Both the position numbers and the translations under genes were made by a program. From CAVRGQ01 sp963720785 (GTDB lineage Bacteria; Actinomycetota; Acidimicrobiia; IMCC26256; DASPTH01), in NCBI GenBank assembly GCA_963720785.1, contig CAVRGQ010000003.1, positions 186,001-250,000 of the forward strand: DNA of 64,000 nt. The letters run 5' to 3'. Position 1 is the first letter of the stretch, and every line of letters starts with the position of its first letter. Of this stretch, positions 46,055 to 54,338 are shown piece after piece. Under the pieces are notes generated by a model, which worked only from the letters and a program-made list of their open reading frames with translations, did no database searches and was not told where the DNA came from.

Positions 46055-46689
46055 GCCGGGAACCCTTCCGGCGCCTGCACCATCTCGACCGGCTCGCCCC
46101 GTTCCGTGGTGAGCGGGATGATCCCCGCCCACACCGGGAGCGCGAGGTCGGCCTCGTCGTCGACCGGTCCGCCCGTGCGGACCTTCACCGACGCCTCGTC
46201 GATCGGGAGCGCGAGCACCGCGGTGCGGCGCAGTTCACCGGCATCGGGTGGCCGCGCTTTCGCGCTGCGCCCCGGGAGCGAGTGGTCGACGATCGCGGTG
46301 AGGGCCCGCTCCGCCTCCTCGCCGCGCACGCGCCGCATGGCACCGAGGACCACCACCGAGCGGTAGTTGGCCGAGTGGTGCATCTGCGACTTCGCGAGCA
46401 CGAACGCGTCGAGCAGCGTGACGGTGACGCACACCGGCGCGGCCCCACGGTCGTCGTCGCCGGTGAGCGTGCGGAGGATGCGGGTGCCCGGTGCGCCGTG
46501 GAGGTACAGCGTGTCGTCGATGCGCCCGTAGACCATCGGGATCACGAACGGTCGCTCGTCGACGACGAATCCGACGTGCGCGACCAGGCCTTCGTCGAGG
46601 ATGGCGTGCGCGAGTTCCCGGTCATACGACGCGCGTTCGGCGCGCCGCACCGTGGTCCGCGGTGTCTGCGTCAACTCCCCGGGGGTCAT
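46051..46689 (-). CDS. Pyridoxamine 5-phosphate oxidase family / nitroimidazole-resistance-like flavoprotein
   Basis: The 212-residue protein has the split-barrel FMN-binding fold of COG3467 (NimA-like): TVRRAERASYDRELAHAILDEG, HVGFVVDERPFVIPMVYGRI and DTLYLHGAPGTRILR, plus SQMHHSANYRSVVVLGAM. It binds FMN or a related cofactor (F420 or heme in some relatives) and may reduce nitro compounds. It overlaps the convergent CoA-transferase by four bases. A leftward neighbour (46733) lies upstream on the same strand with a 43-base gap. Confidence 0.88.
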   Translation of the reverse strand: MTPGELTQTPRTTVRRAERASYDRELAHAILDEGLVAHVGFVVDERPFVIPMVYGRIDDTLYLHGAPGTRILRTLTGDDDRGAAPVCVTVTLLDAFVLAKSQMHHSANYRSVVVLGAMRRVRGEEAERALTAIVDHSLPGRSAKARPPDAGELRRTAVLALPIDEASVKVRTGGPVDDEADLALPVWAGIIPLTTERGEPVEMVQAPEGFPA

Positions 46690-46732
46690 GCTCCCAAGTG
46701 TGGCGGAACGGGACCGGTCGGCACGGCGGATT

Positions 46733-47797
46733 TCAGTCGCGGACGAGCCCCGGCGGCTGCCCGAGCGGGAGGTCGAGGTGCGTGCGGATCCCGGGGGGTG
46801 CGGCCACCACCTGCGGGATCAGGTTGACGGCGCTCATGGCCGTCCACACCCGCCCGGTGAAGCCGACGTCGCCGGTGATGTCGGGGTTGGTCGGTTCCAG
46901 GGTGAGCTTCGTGGCCTCGTCGCCCTCGAACTCCACGATGTACTTGTTGGCGCCGTGGTCGTAGCTCGGCGTGGTGTGGTCACCCATGCGCCAGAACGAC
47001 TGGAACACGATGCGCGGCACGCCCTCGGCGATGGCCTGCCACTGGTGGTGCATGCCGGCGACCGTGCCCTTCGGGATGAAGCCCGACTTCACCGTGAGGT
47101 CCTCGTCGGCGACCGCGACCTCGAGCGAGGTCGTGTACTCGTCGACCTCGATGCCGAGCGCCGCCGCGAGCATCGCCATCGACTCCTTGAAGATGTGCTC
47201 CATGGTGTGGATGAGGGGGCTCGGGTCCGCGACCGCCTCCACCGGGTCCCGGCCGAAGCCGAGGCCCGGGAAGTTCATCTCGTACGAGGGGTGCTGGGTG
47301 AGGACGGCGATCTCGGTGACGGTGACCCGTTCGATGCGCGTCATCAGGCGGGCCGCGGTGATGGTGAACACGTCACCCACGAAGCCGGGATGGATCCCCG
47401 CGCCGTGCAGCGAGGTGCCGCCTTCCTGGCATGCGGCTTCGAGGCGGGCGGTCTCCTCGGGGTCGCGCACGGGCGGGTACGCGAAGCCGATCGGCGTCAC
47501 GATGTTCTTGCCCGACCGCAGGATGGCGCACATGTCGTCGATGTCGCGGTACAGCGGTGCGTAGTTCACGCAGTCGGCGTCGAGGGCGAGGATCTCGTCC
47601 TTGTCGGTGGTGCAGGCCACGCCGAGCGGCGCGATCCCCGCGATCTCGCCGGCGTCGCGCCCGTGCTTCGCGTCAGACGTGACGTAGGCGCCCACCAACT
47701 CGTACGCGGGGTTGCCCGCGAAGTGGCGGATGGAGATCTGCCCGATGGAACCCGTGGCCCACTGGATCACGCGGGAGGGCGGCGTGCTGTCAACCAT
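46733..47797 (-). CDS. DapB-like NAD(P)H-dependent oxidoreductase
   Basis: The 354-residue protein begins RVIQWATGSIGQISIRHF, a GxxGxxG-type dinucleotide-binding loop, and continues with a dihydrodipicolinate reductase N-terminal-like domain (GKNIVTPIGFAYPPVRDP, GAGIHPGFVGDVFTI). This is the actinobacterial group related to 2,4-diaminopentanoate dehydrogenase. Substrate is unknown. The start lies beside a perfect 16-base tandem duplication of its ribosome site and ATG. It follows the TauD-type dioxygenase gene on the same strand, 33 bases away, so an operon is likely. Confidence 0.85.
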   Translation of the reverse strand: MVDSTPPSRVIQWATGSIGQISIRHFAGNPAYELVGAYVTSDAKHGRDAGEIAGIAPLGVACTTDKDEILALDADCVNYAPLYRDIDDMCAILRSGKNIVTPIGFAYPPVRDPEETARLEAACQEGGTSLHGAGIHPGFVGDVFTITAARLMTRIERVTVTEIAVLTQHPSYEMNFPGLGFGRDPVEAVADPSPLIHTMEHIFKESMAMLAAALGIEVDEYTTSLEVAVADEDLTVKSGFIPKGTVAGMHHQWQAIAEGVPRIVFQSFWRMGDHTTPSYDHGANKYIVEFEGDEATKLTLEPTNPDITGDVGFTGRVWTAMSAVNLIPQVVAAPPGIRTHLDLPLGQPPGLVRD

Positions 47798-47826
47798 GTC
47801 GTCCTGCTCTCATGTCGTCCTGCTCT
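47795..47826 (-). repeat. Perfect 16-bp tandem duplication of ribosome site plus ATG
   Basis: CATGTCGTCCTGCTCT occurs twice end to end (47795-47810 and 47811-47826). On the minus strand each unit carries an AGAGCAGGA ribosome site and an ATG. The downstream ATG (47797) starts the DapB-like protein; the upstream one (47813) opens a seven-codon frame that ends eight bases past the real ATG. Confidence 0.8.
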
Positions 47827-47830
47827 CTGG

Positions 47831-48685
47831 TCATGCGCGATCGAGGCCGGAGGCCGCGGCCGACGTACGTGCCGGCTGGTAGGGCTCCCAGCGCGGTGCG
47901 CCGAACGCGGGCTCCGGGTGGTCGCCGAGGATCGTCACCCGACTGATGGTGCGCGGGCCGTCGTAGTCGTTCACTGCGAGGTGCTGGGTGCAGCGGTTGT
48001 CCCAGATGCCGACGGTACCGGGCGCCCACGAGTACCGACACGTGAAGTGCGGCTGCTCGCTCCACTCGAAGAGGAAGGCGAGCAACGCCTCGCTCTCGTC
48101 GCGACCGAGCTGCGGGATGCGCCGGGTGAACTGACGGTTCACGAACAGGCACGGCCGGCCGGTGTCGGGGTGCACGCGCACCACCGGGTGCTCGGCCTGG
48201 CGTTCGGGGTGCCCGTAGTTGGCGGCCGAGTGGATCGCGGTGAGGCCGCCGAGCATCTCGCGCATCGGTGCGGCGAGACGTTCGTAGGCGAGGTACTGGT
48301 TCGACCACATCGTGTCGCCACCCGACTCGGGGATCGTGTGCGCCTGGAGCACCGAGCACACCGGCGGGGAGGCGTCGAAGGTGACGTCGGTGTGCCACAC
48401 GTCGGCGACGAAGCCCTGGTCGGCGTGGAGCACCACGATCTCCGGGTGCTCCTCCGTGAGCTTGGGGATGAAGGGGTGGATCTCCGCCTCACCGAAGCGC
48501 GTGGCGAACGCGACGTGCTCGTCGGGCTCCAGGTGCTGGTCGGGGAGGAACAGCACGAGGTGCTCGAGCAGCAGCGCCTGGAGCGCGGCGAAGCCGTCGT
48601 CGTCGAGGGCGCGCACGTCGAGGCCGTGCACCTCGGCGCCGAGCGCGCCGCCGATCGTGCGCACGTCAACTGTGGTCACCGTCAT
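47831..48685 (-). CDS. TauD/TfdA family 2-oxoglutarate-dependent dioxygenase
   Basis: The 284-residue protein has the Fe(II) site WHTDVTF (His98, Asp100) and distal His235 in NRCTQHLAVNDY, with the 2OG-binding Arg in PRTISRVTI. The N-terminus GGALGAEVHGLDV is typical of TauD-like enzymes that hydroxylate taurine, alkylsulfonates, alkylsulfates or aryloxyacids. ATG 48685 was chosen by the conserved start. It is divergent from the SDR at 48749 with 63 bases between and precedes the DapB-like gene. Confidence 0.9.
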   Translation of the reverse strand: MTVTTVDVRTIGGALGAEVHGLDVRALDDDGFAALQALLLEHLVLFLPDQHLEPDEHVAFATRFGEAEIHPFIPKLTEEHPEIVVLHADQGFVADVWHTDVTFDASPPVCSVLQAHTIPESGGDTMWSNQYLAYERLAAPMREMLGGLTAIHSAANYGHPERQAEHPVVRVHPDTGRPCLFVNRQFTRRIPQLGRDESEALLAFLFEWSEQPHFTCRYSWAPGTVGIWDNRCTQHLAVNDYDGPRTISRVTILGDHPEPAFGAPRWEPYQPARTSAAASGLDRA

Positions 48686-48748
48686 CGCGCATGCTCCTCG
48701 CTGCGTTGCTAGGTTCCCCACCATTCCACATCCAGGGGGGACGGGAAA

Positions 48749-49543
48749 ATGGGTCGATTCGACGGGCGAGTGGTCATCGTCACCGGCGCCGCACGCGGGC
48801 AGGGTGAGGCCGAGGCACGGCTCTTCGCCGAGGAGGGCGCCACGGTGGTGCTCGCCGACGTGCTCGACGACGAGGGCGCGGCGGTTGCGGCCGACATCGG
48901 GGGGAATGCCACCTACGCCCACCTCGACGTGTCGAGTGAGGCGAGCTGGGCCGACGTGGTCGCGACGGCATCCTCACTCGGGCCGCTGCGAGTGCTGGTG
49001 AACAACGCCGGCATCCTGCGCGCGGCCGCGCTCGAGGACACGACCCTCGACGACTATCTCGCGGTGGTGCAGGTCAACCAGGTGGGGTGCTTCCTCGGGA
49101 TGCGCACCGTGATCGCGCCGCTGCGCGACAACGGGGGTGGCGCGATCGTGAACATCTCGTCGATCGACGGCATGCGCGGCAGCAACGGCATGATCGGGTA
49201 CACGGCCTCGAAATGGGCCATCCGCGGCATGAGCAAGGCGGCCGCCACCGAACTCGGTCACCACGGCATCCGCGTGAACTCGGTGCACCCCGGCGGCGTG
49301 AACACCCTCATGGGCAACCCGATGCAGGACGACGCCGCCACGAGGGCGCCGTACGCGTACCAGGGCATCCCGCGGATCGGCGAGAGCGACGAGATCGCGC
49401 GCGCGGTCGTGTTCCTCGCCAGCGACGACGCGTCCTACATCACCGGCGCGGAGCTCGCGGTCGACGGTGGGACCACCGCAGGACGGCTCGAACCCGGTCT
49501 CCCCGGTTCGGGCTTCGAGGCCACCGGCTACGGCTACTCCTGA
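48749..49543 (+). CDS. SDR family oxidoreductase
   Basis: The 264-residue classical SDR has TGAARGQG (13-20), NNAG, a catalytic Ser in ISSIDGMRG and Tyr/Lys in YTASK. The Gly-Gln-Gly in the cofactor loop and the extended C-terminus are seen in mycofactocin-coupled and 20-beta-hydroxysteroid dehydrogenase-like SDRs, a suggestion only. A CAGGGGGGA ribosome site precedes the ATG by eight bases. The esterase gene at 49579 follows 35 bases later. Confidence 0.9.
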   Translation: MGRFDGRVVIVTGAARGQGEAEARLFAEEGATVVLADVLDDEGAAVAADIGGNATYAHLDVSSEASWADVVATASSLGPLRVLVNNAGILRAAALEDTTLDDYLAVVQVNQVGCFLGMRTVIAPLRDNGGGAIVNISSIDGMRGSNGMIGYTASKWAIRGMSKAAATELGHHGIRVNSVHPGGVNTLMGNPMQDDAATRAPYAYQGIPRIGESDEIARAVVFLASDDASYITGAELAVDGGTTAGRLEPGLPGSGFEATGYGYS

Positions 49544-49578
49544 ACACGCACTCCCCGACCGAATCCTCCGGAGACGAC

Positions 49579-50448
49579 ATGAGCAACTGGAAGCTGCCCG
49601 CGGAGCGCCCCTCCACCTACCCCACCCCCGACGACCTCGTCGCGCGTCGTGAAGGCGCGGCGGCCATGCTCGGCGGGGCGCTCACGGAGGGTGTGCGCGT
49701 CGTCGCGGCCGATCTGGGCGGCGTGGGTTGTGTGGCCTGCGAACCGGCCGCACCGCACGCCAACATCCTGTGGTTCCACGGTGGCGGGTACCGCCTGGGA
49801 TCGGCCGACGGGTCGAAGGTGTTCGCCTCCCGGCTCGCGGCGATCACCTCGGCCCGCGTCGTGATGGTCGACTACCGCCTGGCTCCCGAACACCCCTACC
49901 CGGCCGCCGTGGTCGACGCGGCGCGCGTGTACGACGCGGTGCTGGGCGACATGGTGTGGAACACCGTACCGACGTTCGCCGCCGGTGACTCCGCAGGCGG
50001 CGGTCTCGCGCTCGCCCTCGCGGTCGCAGCACGGGATGCGGGCGCGTCGGTACCCGCCGGACTCGTGCTGCTGTCGCCGTGGGCCGACCTGCGCAACACG
50101 GCCGAGAGCTACACGGCGAATGCGGCGACCGACCCGCTCTTCTCACTCGACTCGGCCACCGGCGCGGCGGAGATGTACCTCCAGGGCCACGATGCGTCCG
50201 ACCCGTACGCGTCGCCGGTGCTCGCCGACCCGGCCGGACTCCCGCCCGTTCTAGTCATCGCCTCGACCGACGAGTCGCTGCGCGACGACTCGCTCGTGGT
50301 GGCGGCACTGCTCGGCCGCGCGCGCATCGCCGTGCAGTTGCAGCTCGTCCCCGACACCCAGCACGTGTGGCCGACGCTGTTCCCCGACCACCCGGCCACG
50401 CTGCCCGCGCTCGAGGACATCGCGACGTTCGTCAGGCGTCTCGTCTGA
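49579..50448 (+). CDS. Alpha/beta hydrolase of the hormone-sensitive lipase family
   Basis: The 289-residue protein has the HSL oxyanion motif HGGGY (67-71), VDYRLAPEHPYPAAV, the nucleophile elbow GDSAGGG (Ser138), a late Asp in ASTDESLRDDS and His in DTQHVWP. It hydrolyses short to medium acyl esters in the cytoplasm. The ATG at 49579 follows a CCGGAGACG ribosome site. It is likely co-transcribed with the SDR before it, and its stop lies three bases from the convergent amidohydrolase. Confidence 0.9.
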   Translation: MSNWKLPAERPSTYPTPDDLVARREGAAAMLGGALTEGVRVVAADLGGVGCVACEPAAPHANILWFHGGGYRLGSADGSKVFASRLAAITSARVVMVDYRLAPEHPYPAAVVDAARVYDAVLGDMVWNTVPTFAAGDSAGGGLALALAVAARDAGASVPAGLVLLSPWADLRNTAESYTANAATDPLFSLDSATGAAEMYLQGHDASDPYASPVLADPAGLPPVLVIASTDESLRDDSLVVAALLGRARIAVQLQLVPDTQHVWPTLFPDHPATLPALEDIATFVRRLV

Positions 50449-50451
50449 CGC

Positions 50452-51363
50452 TCAGCCCATGAAGGGCTTGCCGGTGGCGCGCTCGATCGTCTCGGGGATC
50501 TTGAACACGCGCAGCGCGTTCTCGCGCAGGAATTTCGGCCACACCTCGTCGCGGAACGGCACGTTCGGCATGTCGCGGAACTGGCGCTCCAGCGTGAGGC
50601 CCGCCGGGAAGTAGCCGCAGTACATGATCTTGTCGGCGCCGCGCGAGTTCGCGAACTTGATGATGTCCTCGGGGTAGTGCTTCGGTGCGAACGCACTCGT
50701 CATGTAGTGCAGGCCCGGCCACTTGAGCATGAGCTTCACCGCGAGCGCGGTCCACGGCTCGCCCCCGTGCATCATCACGATCTTGAGCTCGGGGAAGTCG
50801 TAACAGACCTCGTCGAAGTGCTCCACGAGCTGCGGCCAGCTCGGCATGCGCGGGCCGACGATGCCGCCGTTGATCGTCATCGGGATGTCGAGCTCGATGC
50901 ACTTCATGTACACCGGGTAGAGCTTCTTGTCGTTCACCGCGGCCTGGGGCACGAGGCCGGACGGGAAGATCATCGCGGACACGATGTCGTACTCGGCCTT
51001 CTGCTGCTCGAGTTTGCGCAGCGCGTCGACACCCTCGTGCGGGTTCACGTTCGCGCCGAGCACGAAGCGGTCGGGGTACTCGCGCTGCGCGCGTATGCCG
51101 TGCTCGCTGAGGCCGACCTTCGCGACGGAGATGCCGAACTCGTCCATCTTCTGGAGGACCCATTCGACCCGGTCGACCGAGGGGTCGACGATGTCGGGCA
51201 CCTGCTTGAACATGTACTGCGCGGGGAACTCCATCTCGCGCAGGCTCTCGGCGTCCTTGAGGTTGGCGCGGAAGAAGTCGTAGGTGTGGACCTTCTCCTC
51301 GACCGATCCGTACGGGAACCCGATCCCGAGGTCGACGATGCCGAGGTCGGTGGGCATGCCCAT
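50452..51363 (-). CDS. Amidohydrolase_2-like protein lacking the usual metal motifs
   Basis: The 303-residue protein follows the TIM-barrel of the amidohydrolase_2 family (VEWVLQKMDEFGISVAKVGL, RFVLGANVNPHEG, FPELKIVMMHGGEPW). However the N-terminal HxH is absent: the first strand reads GIVDLGIGFPYG, and the C-terminal GSDxP position reads MYCGYFPAG. Only the central HGG histidine remains. It may be a divergent decarboxylase or a non-metal paralogue. The start codon at 51363 follows an AGGGGGAAC ribosome site. It converges on the esterase. Confidence 0.82.
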   Translation of the reverse strand: MGMPTDLGIVDLGIGFPYGSVEEKVHTYDFFRANLKDAESLREMEFPAQYMFKQVPDIVDPSVDRVEWVLQKMDEFGISVAKVGLSEHGIRAQREYPDRFVLGANVNPHEGVDALRKLEQQKAEYDIVSAMIFPSGLVPQAAVNDKKLYPVYMKCIELDIPMTINGGIVGPRMPSWPQLVEHFDEVCYDFPELKIVMMHGGEPWTALAVKLMLKWPGLHYMTSAFAPKHYPEDIIKFANSRGADKIMYCGYFPAGLTLERQFRDMPNVPFRDEVWPKFLRENALRVFKIPETIERATGKPFMG

Positions 51364-51461
51364 GTGGTGTTCCCCCTGGTGCCGTGGCGAGCGATGAGCC
51401 CGGATTCTCGCCCCGTGTCGAGCGGCGCGCCACTCGAGGAGCCCACTACTAAGTTGCCGCC

Positions 51462-52616
51462 ATGCTGCGGAACACCTTCTCCCGTCGACTCGTGCTCGTC
51501 TCGGTGGCGCTCGTCGCTCTTTTCGCGTTCAGCCTTCCTGCGGGGGCCGCGTCGGGCAACAGCGCCGACACCAAGCTCGACCAGGCGCTTGCTGCGTTCG
51601 TCGCCCGGTCCGACGGTCCGCCCGGGATCGCGGTCGTCGTCCAGCGCGGCGCCAATCCCGTGCTCCACGAGGCGGGCACCGCGGTCGTCGGCCAGGACCA
51701 GCCGATCACCCTGGACGACCACACCCGGGTCGCGTCGGTGGCCAAGGCCTACAGCGGCGCCACCTCGCTCGCCGAGGTCAGCGCGGGCAAGCTCGCGCTC
51801 GACAGCACCGTCGGCTCCACCCTCACCGGCATGCCGGCGGCCTGGGCCGACATCACCCTCACACAACTGCTGCAGCACACGAGTGGCCTGGCCGACTTCT
51901 CGAACTCCAAGGAGTTCGGCGCCGCGCTCACCGCGAGCCTGCTCGTCCCGCCGCCGCCGGAGCAGCTCGTGTCCTACGTGTTCGCCGACCCGCTGCTCTT
52001 CACGCCCGGTTCGAAGTACCACTACTCGAACACGGAGAACATCCTCGTGGGTCTGATGGTGCAGGCGGCCACCGGTCAGTCCTACGAGAGCGAGCTCGCG
52101 GCGAAGGTTGCCGCGCCGCTCGGGCTCACCCAGACGAGCCTCCCGAGCGACAGCTTCATGGTCGACCCGTACGTCCACGGCTACGACATCGAGAACCCGA
52201 AGCAGCCGGAGAACGTGAGCGAGCTGTTCGCCGCCGGCTGGACGTGGGCCTCCGGTGGCGTCGTCGCCACGCCGGCCGAGGCGAACGCGTTCGTGCGCGG
52301 GTACGTGGGCGGGGAGCTCTTCGACGCAGCCACGCGCAAGGCGCAGCTCACCTTCCGCTCCGGCAGCTCGGAACCCCCGGGTCCCGGCACCAACGCCGCG
52401 GGCCTCGCCGTGTTCCGCTACCAGACGAGGTGCGGCACGTTCTACGGCCACACCGGCAATACGCCCGGCTACACGCAGTTCGTCGCCTCGTCGAAGGACG
52501 GCACCCGTTCGGCGGCCGTCTCGGTGAACGCGCAGATCACGCCCACCGTGAACAAGAAGGCCTTCCCTGCGTTGCGGGCGATCTTCGAACTCGCAGTCTG
52601 CGCGGCGGCTGCCTGA
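51462..52616 (+). CDS. Secreted serine hydrolase (class C beta-lactamase / DD-peptidase family)
   Basis: The 384-residue protein has a signal peptide (basic start, hydrophobic 11-25, Ala-x-Ala cleavage near residue 30). Catalytic motifs are SVAK (92-95), YSN (188-190) and HTGNTPG near the C-terminus in place of KTG. This is the beta-lactamase/D-alanyl-D-alanine carboxypeptidase/EstB group, acting outside the cell membrane on peptide or ester bonds. It stands between divergently transcribed amidohydrolase and the duplicated SnoaL gene. A terminal Ala-rich tail is present. Confidence 0.9.
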   Translation: MLRNTFSRRLVLVSVALVALFAFSLPAGAASGNSADTKLDQALAAFVARSDGPPGIAVVVQRGANPVLHEAGTAVVGQDQPITLDDHTRVASVAKAYSGATSLAEVSAGKLALDSTVGSTLTGMPAAWADITLTQLLQHTSGLADFSNSKEFGAALTASLLVPPPPEQLVSYVFADPLLFTPGSKYHYSNTENILVGLMVQAATGQSYESELAAKVAAPLGLTQTSLPSDSFMVDPYVHGYDIENPKQPENVSELFAAGWTWASGGVVATPAEANAFVRGYVGGELFDAATRKAQLTFRSGSSEPPGPGTNAAGLAVFRYQTRCGTFYGHTGNTPGYTQFVASSKDGTRSAAVSVNAQITPTVNKKAFPALRAIFELAVCAAAA

Positions 52617-52662
52617 GGCGGTTACGCTCCCGCGGCACTGCCAGTCGAGTCCAGGGGGGACG

Positions 52663-53583
52663 ATGACCGAGTACCCGCGTGAAGAGGTCGAGGCGGCGTT
52701 CGCCGAGTACGTGCGCCGTGGCGTCGGTGAGGAGGACTGGCCGGCCTGGGCCGCCATGTTCACCGAGGATGCCCGGTACGAGGAGCACGTCATGGGCATC
52801 TTCGAGGGGCGCGCCGCGATCGAGAACTGGATCGTCCCGACGATCCGCGAGTACCCGGCGATGACGCTGTGGATCGAGTGGTCGGTGATCGACGGCAACC
52901 GCGTCGGCTTCTACATCTGGAACAACCTGCCGGATCCGACAGGCACCGGCAAGCGCTACGGATTCCCGAACACCACGTTCCTGGAGTACGCGGGCGACGG
53001 CAAGTTCTCGTTCGAGGGCGACTACTACAACCCCGACGACGCCGGTCGGGTCTTCAAGGAGTGGATCACCGACGGCGGGCGTCGCGACACCCCGCAGGAC
53101 CACTCGCTGCGTGGCATCGACGGCTGGAACCCCGCGCCGCCTGCGCCGGCGTTCCCGCGCGACGAGGTGGAGGCCGAGTTCGAGGCGTACCGCCTGCGTG
53201 CCGCGAAGGCGGTCGAGACCGGCGACTGGGACCAGTGGGCCGACCAGTTCACCGACGACGCCCACTACCGAGAGCACCACTACGGCTACTTCTCGTCGGG
53301 CGCGGAGATCCGGAAGTGGATCAAGGACGTGATGGGGCCGTTCCCCACGATGGAGTTCCCGATCAAGTGGCGCCTCATCGACGGCAACCGGGTCAGCGCC
53401 CTGATCCCGAACATCCTGCCTGCACCCGCGGGTGACGACGGCTACTACGGCTTCGACGTCAACACGATCCTCCACTACGCCGGCAACGGGAAGTGGAGCT
53501 TCGAGGAGGACGTCTACTCCCCGGCCGAGGCGCAGGACGTCATCAACCGATGGATCGCCGCCGGCGGGGTGCTTCCCTCCTGA
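52663..53583 (+). CDS. Protein of two tandem SnoaL/NTF2-like domains
   Basis: The 306-residue protein contains two related halves. Half 1 (about 3-150) has YPREEVEAAFAEYVRRG, WPAWAAMFTEDARYEEHVMG and SVIDGNRVGFYIWN; half 2 (about 163-304) has FPRDEVEAEFEAYRLRA, WDQWADQFTDDAHYREHHYG and RLIDGNRVSALIPN. Each is a complete SnoaL-like cone-shaped domain, usually found as single-domain cyclases, isomerases or ligand binders. A CAGGGGGGACG ribosome site precedes the ATG. The stop overlaps the start of the next gene. Function is unknown. Confidence 0.85.
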   Translation: MTEYPREEVEAAFAEYVRRGVGEEDWPAWAAMFTEDARYEEHVMGIFEGRAAIENWIVPTIREYPAMTLWIEWSVIDGNRVGFYIWNNLPDPTGTGKRYGFPNTTFLEYAGDGKFSFEGDYYNPDDAGRVFKEWITDGGRRDTPQDHSLRGIDGWNPAPPAPAFPRDEVEAEFEAYRLRAAKAVETGDWDQWADQFTDDAHYREHHYGYFSSGAEIRKWIKDVMGPFPTMEFPIKWRLIDGNRVSALIPNILPAPAGDDGYYGFDVNTILHYAGNGKWSFEEDVYSPAEAQDVINRWIAAGGVLPS

Positions 53584-54278
53584 GCCGCACGACCGGACTC
53601 CTCGTCCTCTCGGAGAAGTGCCTCCGCGCGGCCGACGAGCACGAGTGGGACGAGTGGCAGCACACCATCCGCCTCCCGTGGCTCGGCGACGTTCCGGGCG
53701 CCGGGGTTGCGACGCGATTCGAGCTGACGACCCGTCCGCAGCCGGGGATGCCCGGCGTCGGGTTCACTCACGTGACGATCGTGGAGCTCGAGGACGCCGG
53801 CGTCGACGCCGCGGCGTCGCGGGTGCTCGACGCCGAGGAGCGACTGCTCGGCGCAGATCGGGGATCGGTCGGGCCTGCGGCCCACGTCGTCATCGACGCT
53901 TCGGTGTTCACGGCCCACGGCCCGCACTCGGTCAAGCCCGAGCCGTCCGCCGCGTTGCGCGGACACATCCTGGCCCACGTGATGTGCAGCGACCCCGCCC
54001 GCGAGATGGAGTGGGACACCTGGTACGACGAACACCACGTGCCCGACATGCTGGCGTGCGGCGCGTTCGGCGCGATGACCCGGTGGGAACGGACCCCTCG
54101 TCGTCGGTCGGGGACGAACCACCTCACGCTCTACGACGTCGCGTGCCCGACGGTGGAGGAGGCGGTCGAACGTTCGGCCGCGGTGATGCCCGGGATCGTC
54201 GCGCGGGGGCGCAAGCACCCGTGTCACACGGGCGGTCTCACCCTCACGTTGCGCCCGGTGGGGTCTCCCTTCGCCTGA
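53580..54278 (+). CDS. Protein of two ferredoxin-like (EthD/Dabb-type) domains
   Basis: The frame encodes about 232 residues with two related motifs: EHEWDEWQHTIRLPWLGDVP in the first half and REMEWDTWYDEHHVPDMLAC in the second. The WYDEHHVPDML signature is typical of EthD-like dimeric alpha/beta-barrel proteins, here duplicated in one chain. No ATG or GTG precedes the conserved start; a CTG at 53580 overlapping the previous TGA is the best guess, so the start is uncertain. It is likely co-translated with the duplicated SnoaL protein. Confidence 0.7.
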   Translation: MSRTTGLLVLSEKCLRAADEHEWDEWQHTIRLPWLGDVPGAGVATRFELTTRPQPGMPGVGFTHVTIVELEDAGVDAAASRVLDAEERLLGADRGSVGPAAHVVIDASVFTAHGPHSVKPEPSAALRGHILAHVMCSDPAREMEWDTWYDEHHVPDMLACGAFGAMTRWERTPRRRSGTNHLTLYDVACPTVEEAVERSAAVMPGIVARGRKHPCHTGGLTLTLRPVGSPFA

Positions 54279-54284
54279 CCCGCA

Positions 54285-54336
54285 CGTTCTGGCGCTCTTC
54301 CGCGCCGCCAGAGGGGCCTCGAAGAGCGCCGAAACG
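54285..54336. repeat. Interspersed 52-bp palindromic element, copy 1
   Basis: CGTTCTGGCGCTCTTC (54285-54300) pairs with GAAGAGCGCCGAAACG (54321-54336), 10 bp perfect plus an outer CGTT/AACG stem, around a 20-base loop. It matches 47 of 52 bases with the reverse complement of 63718-63769. It fills the gap between convergent stops (54278 and 54339) and could terminate both transcripts. Confidence 0.8.
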
Positions 54337-54338
54337 AA

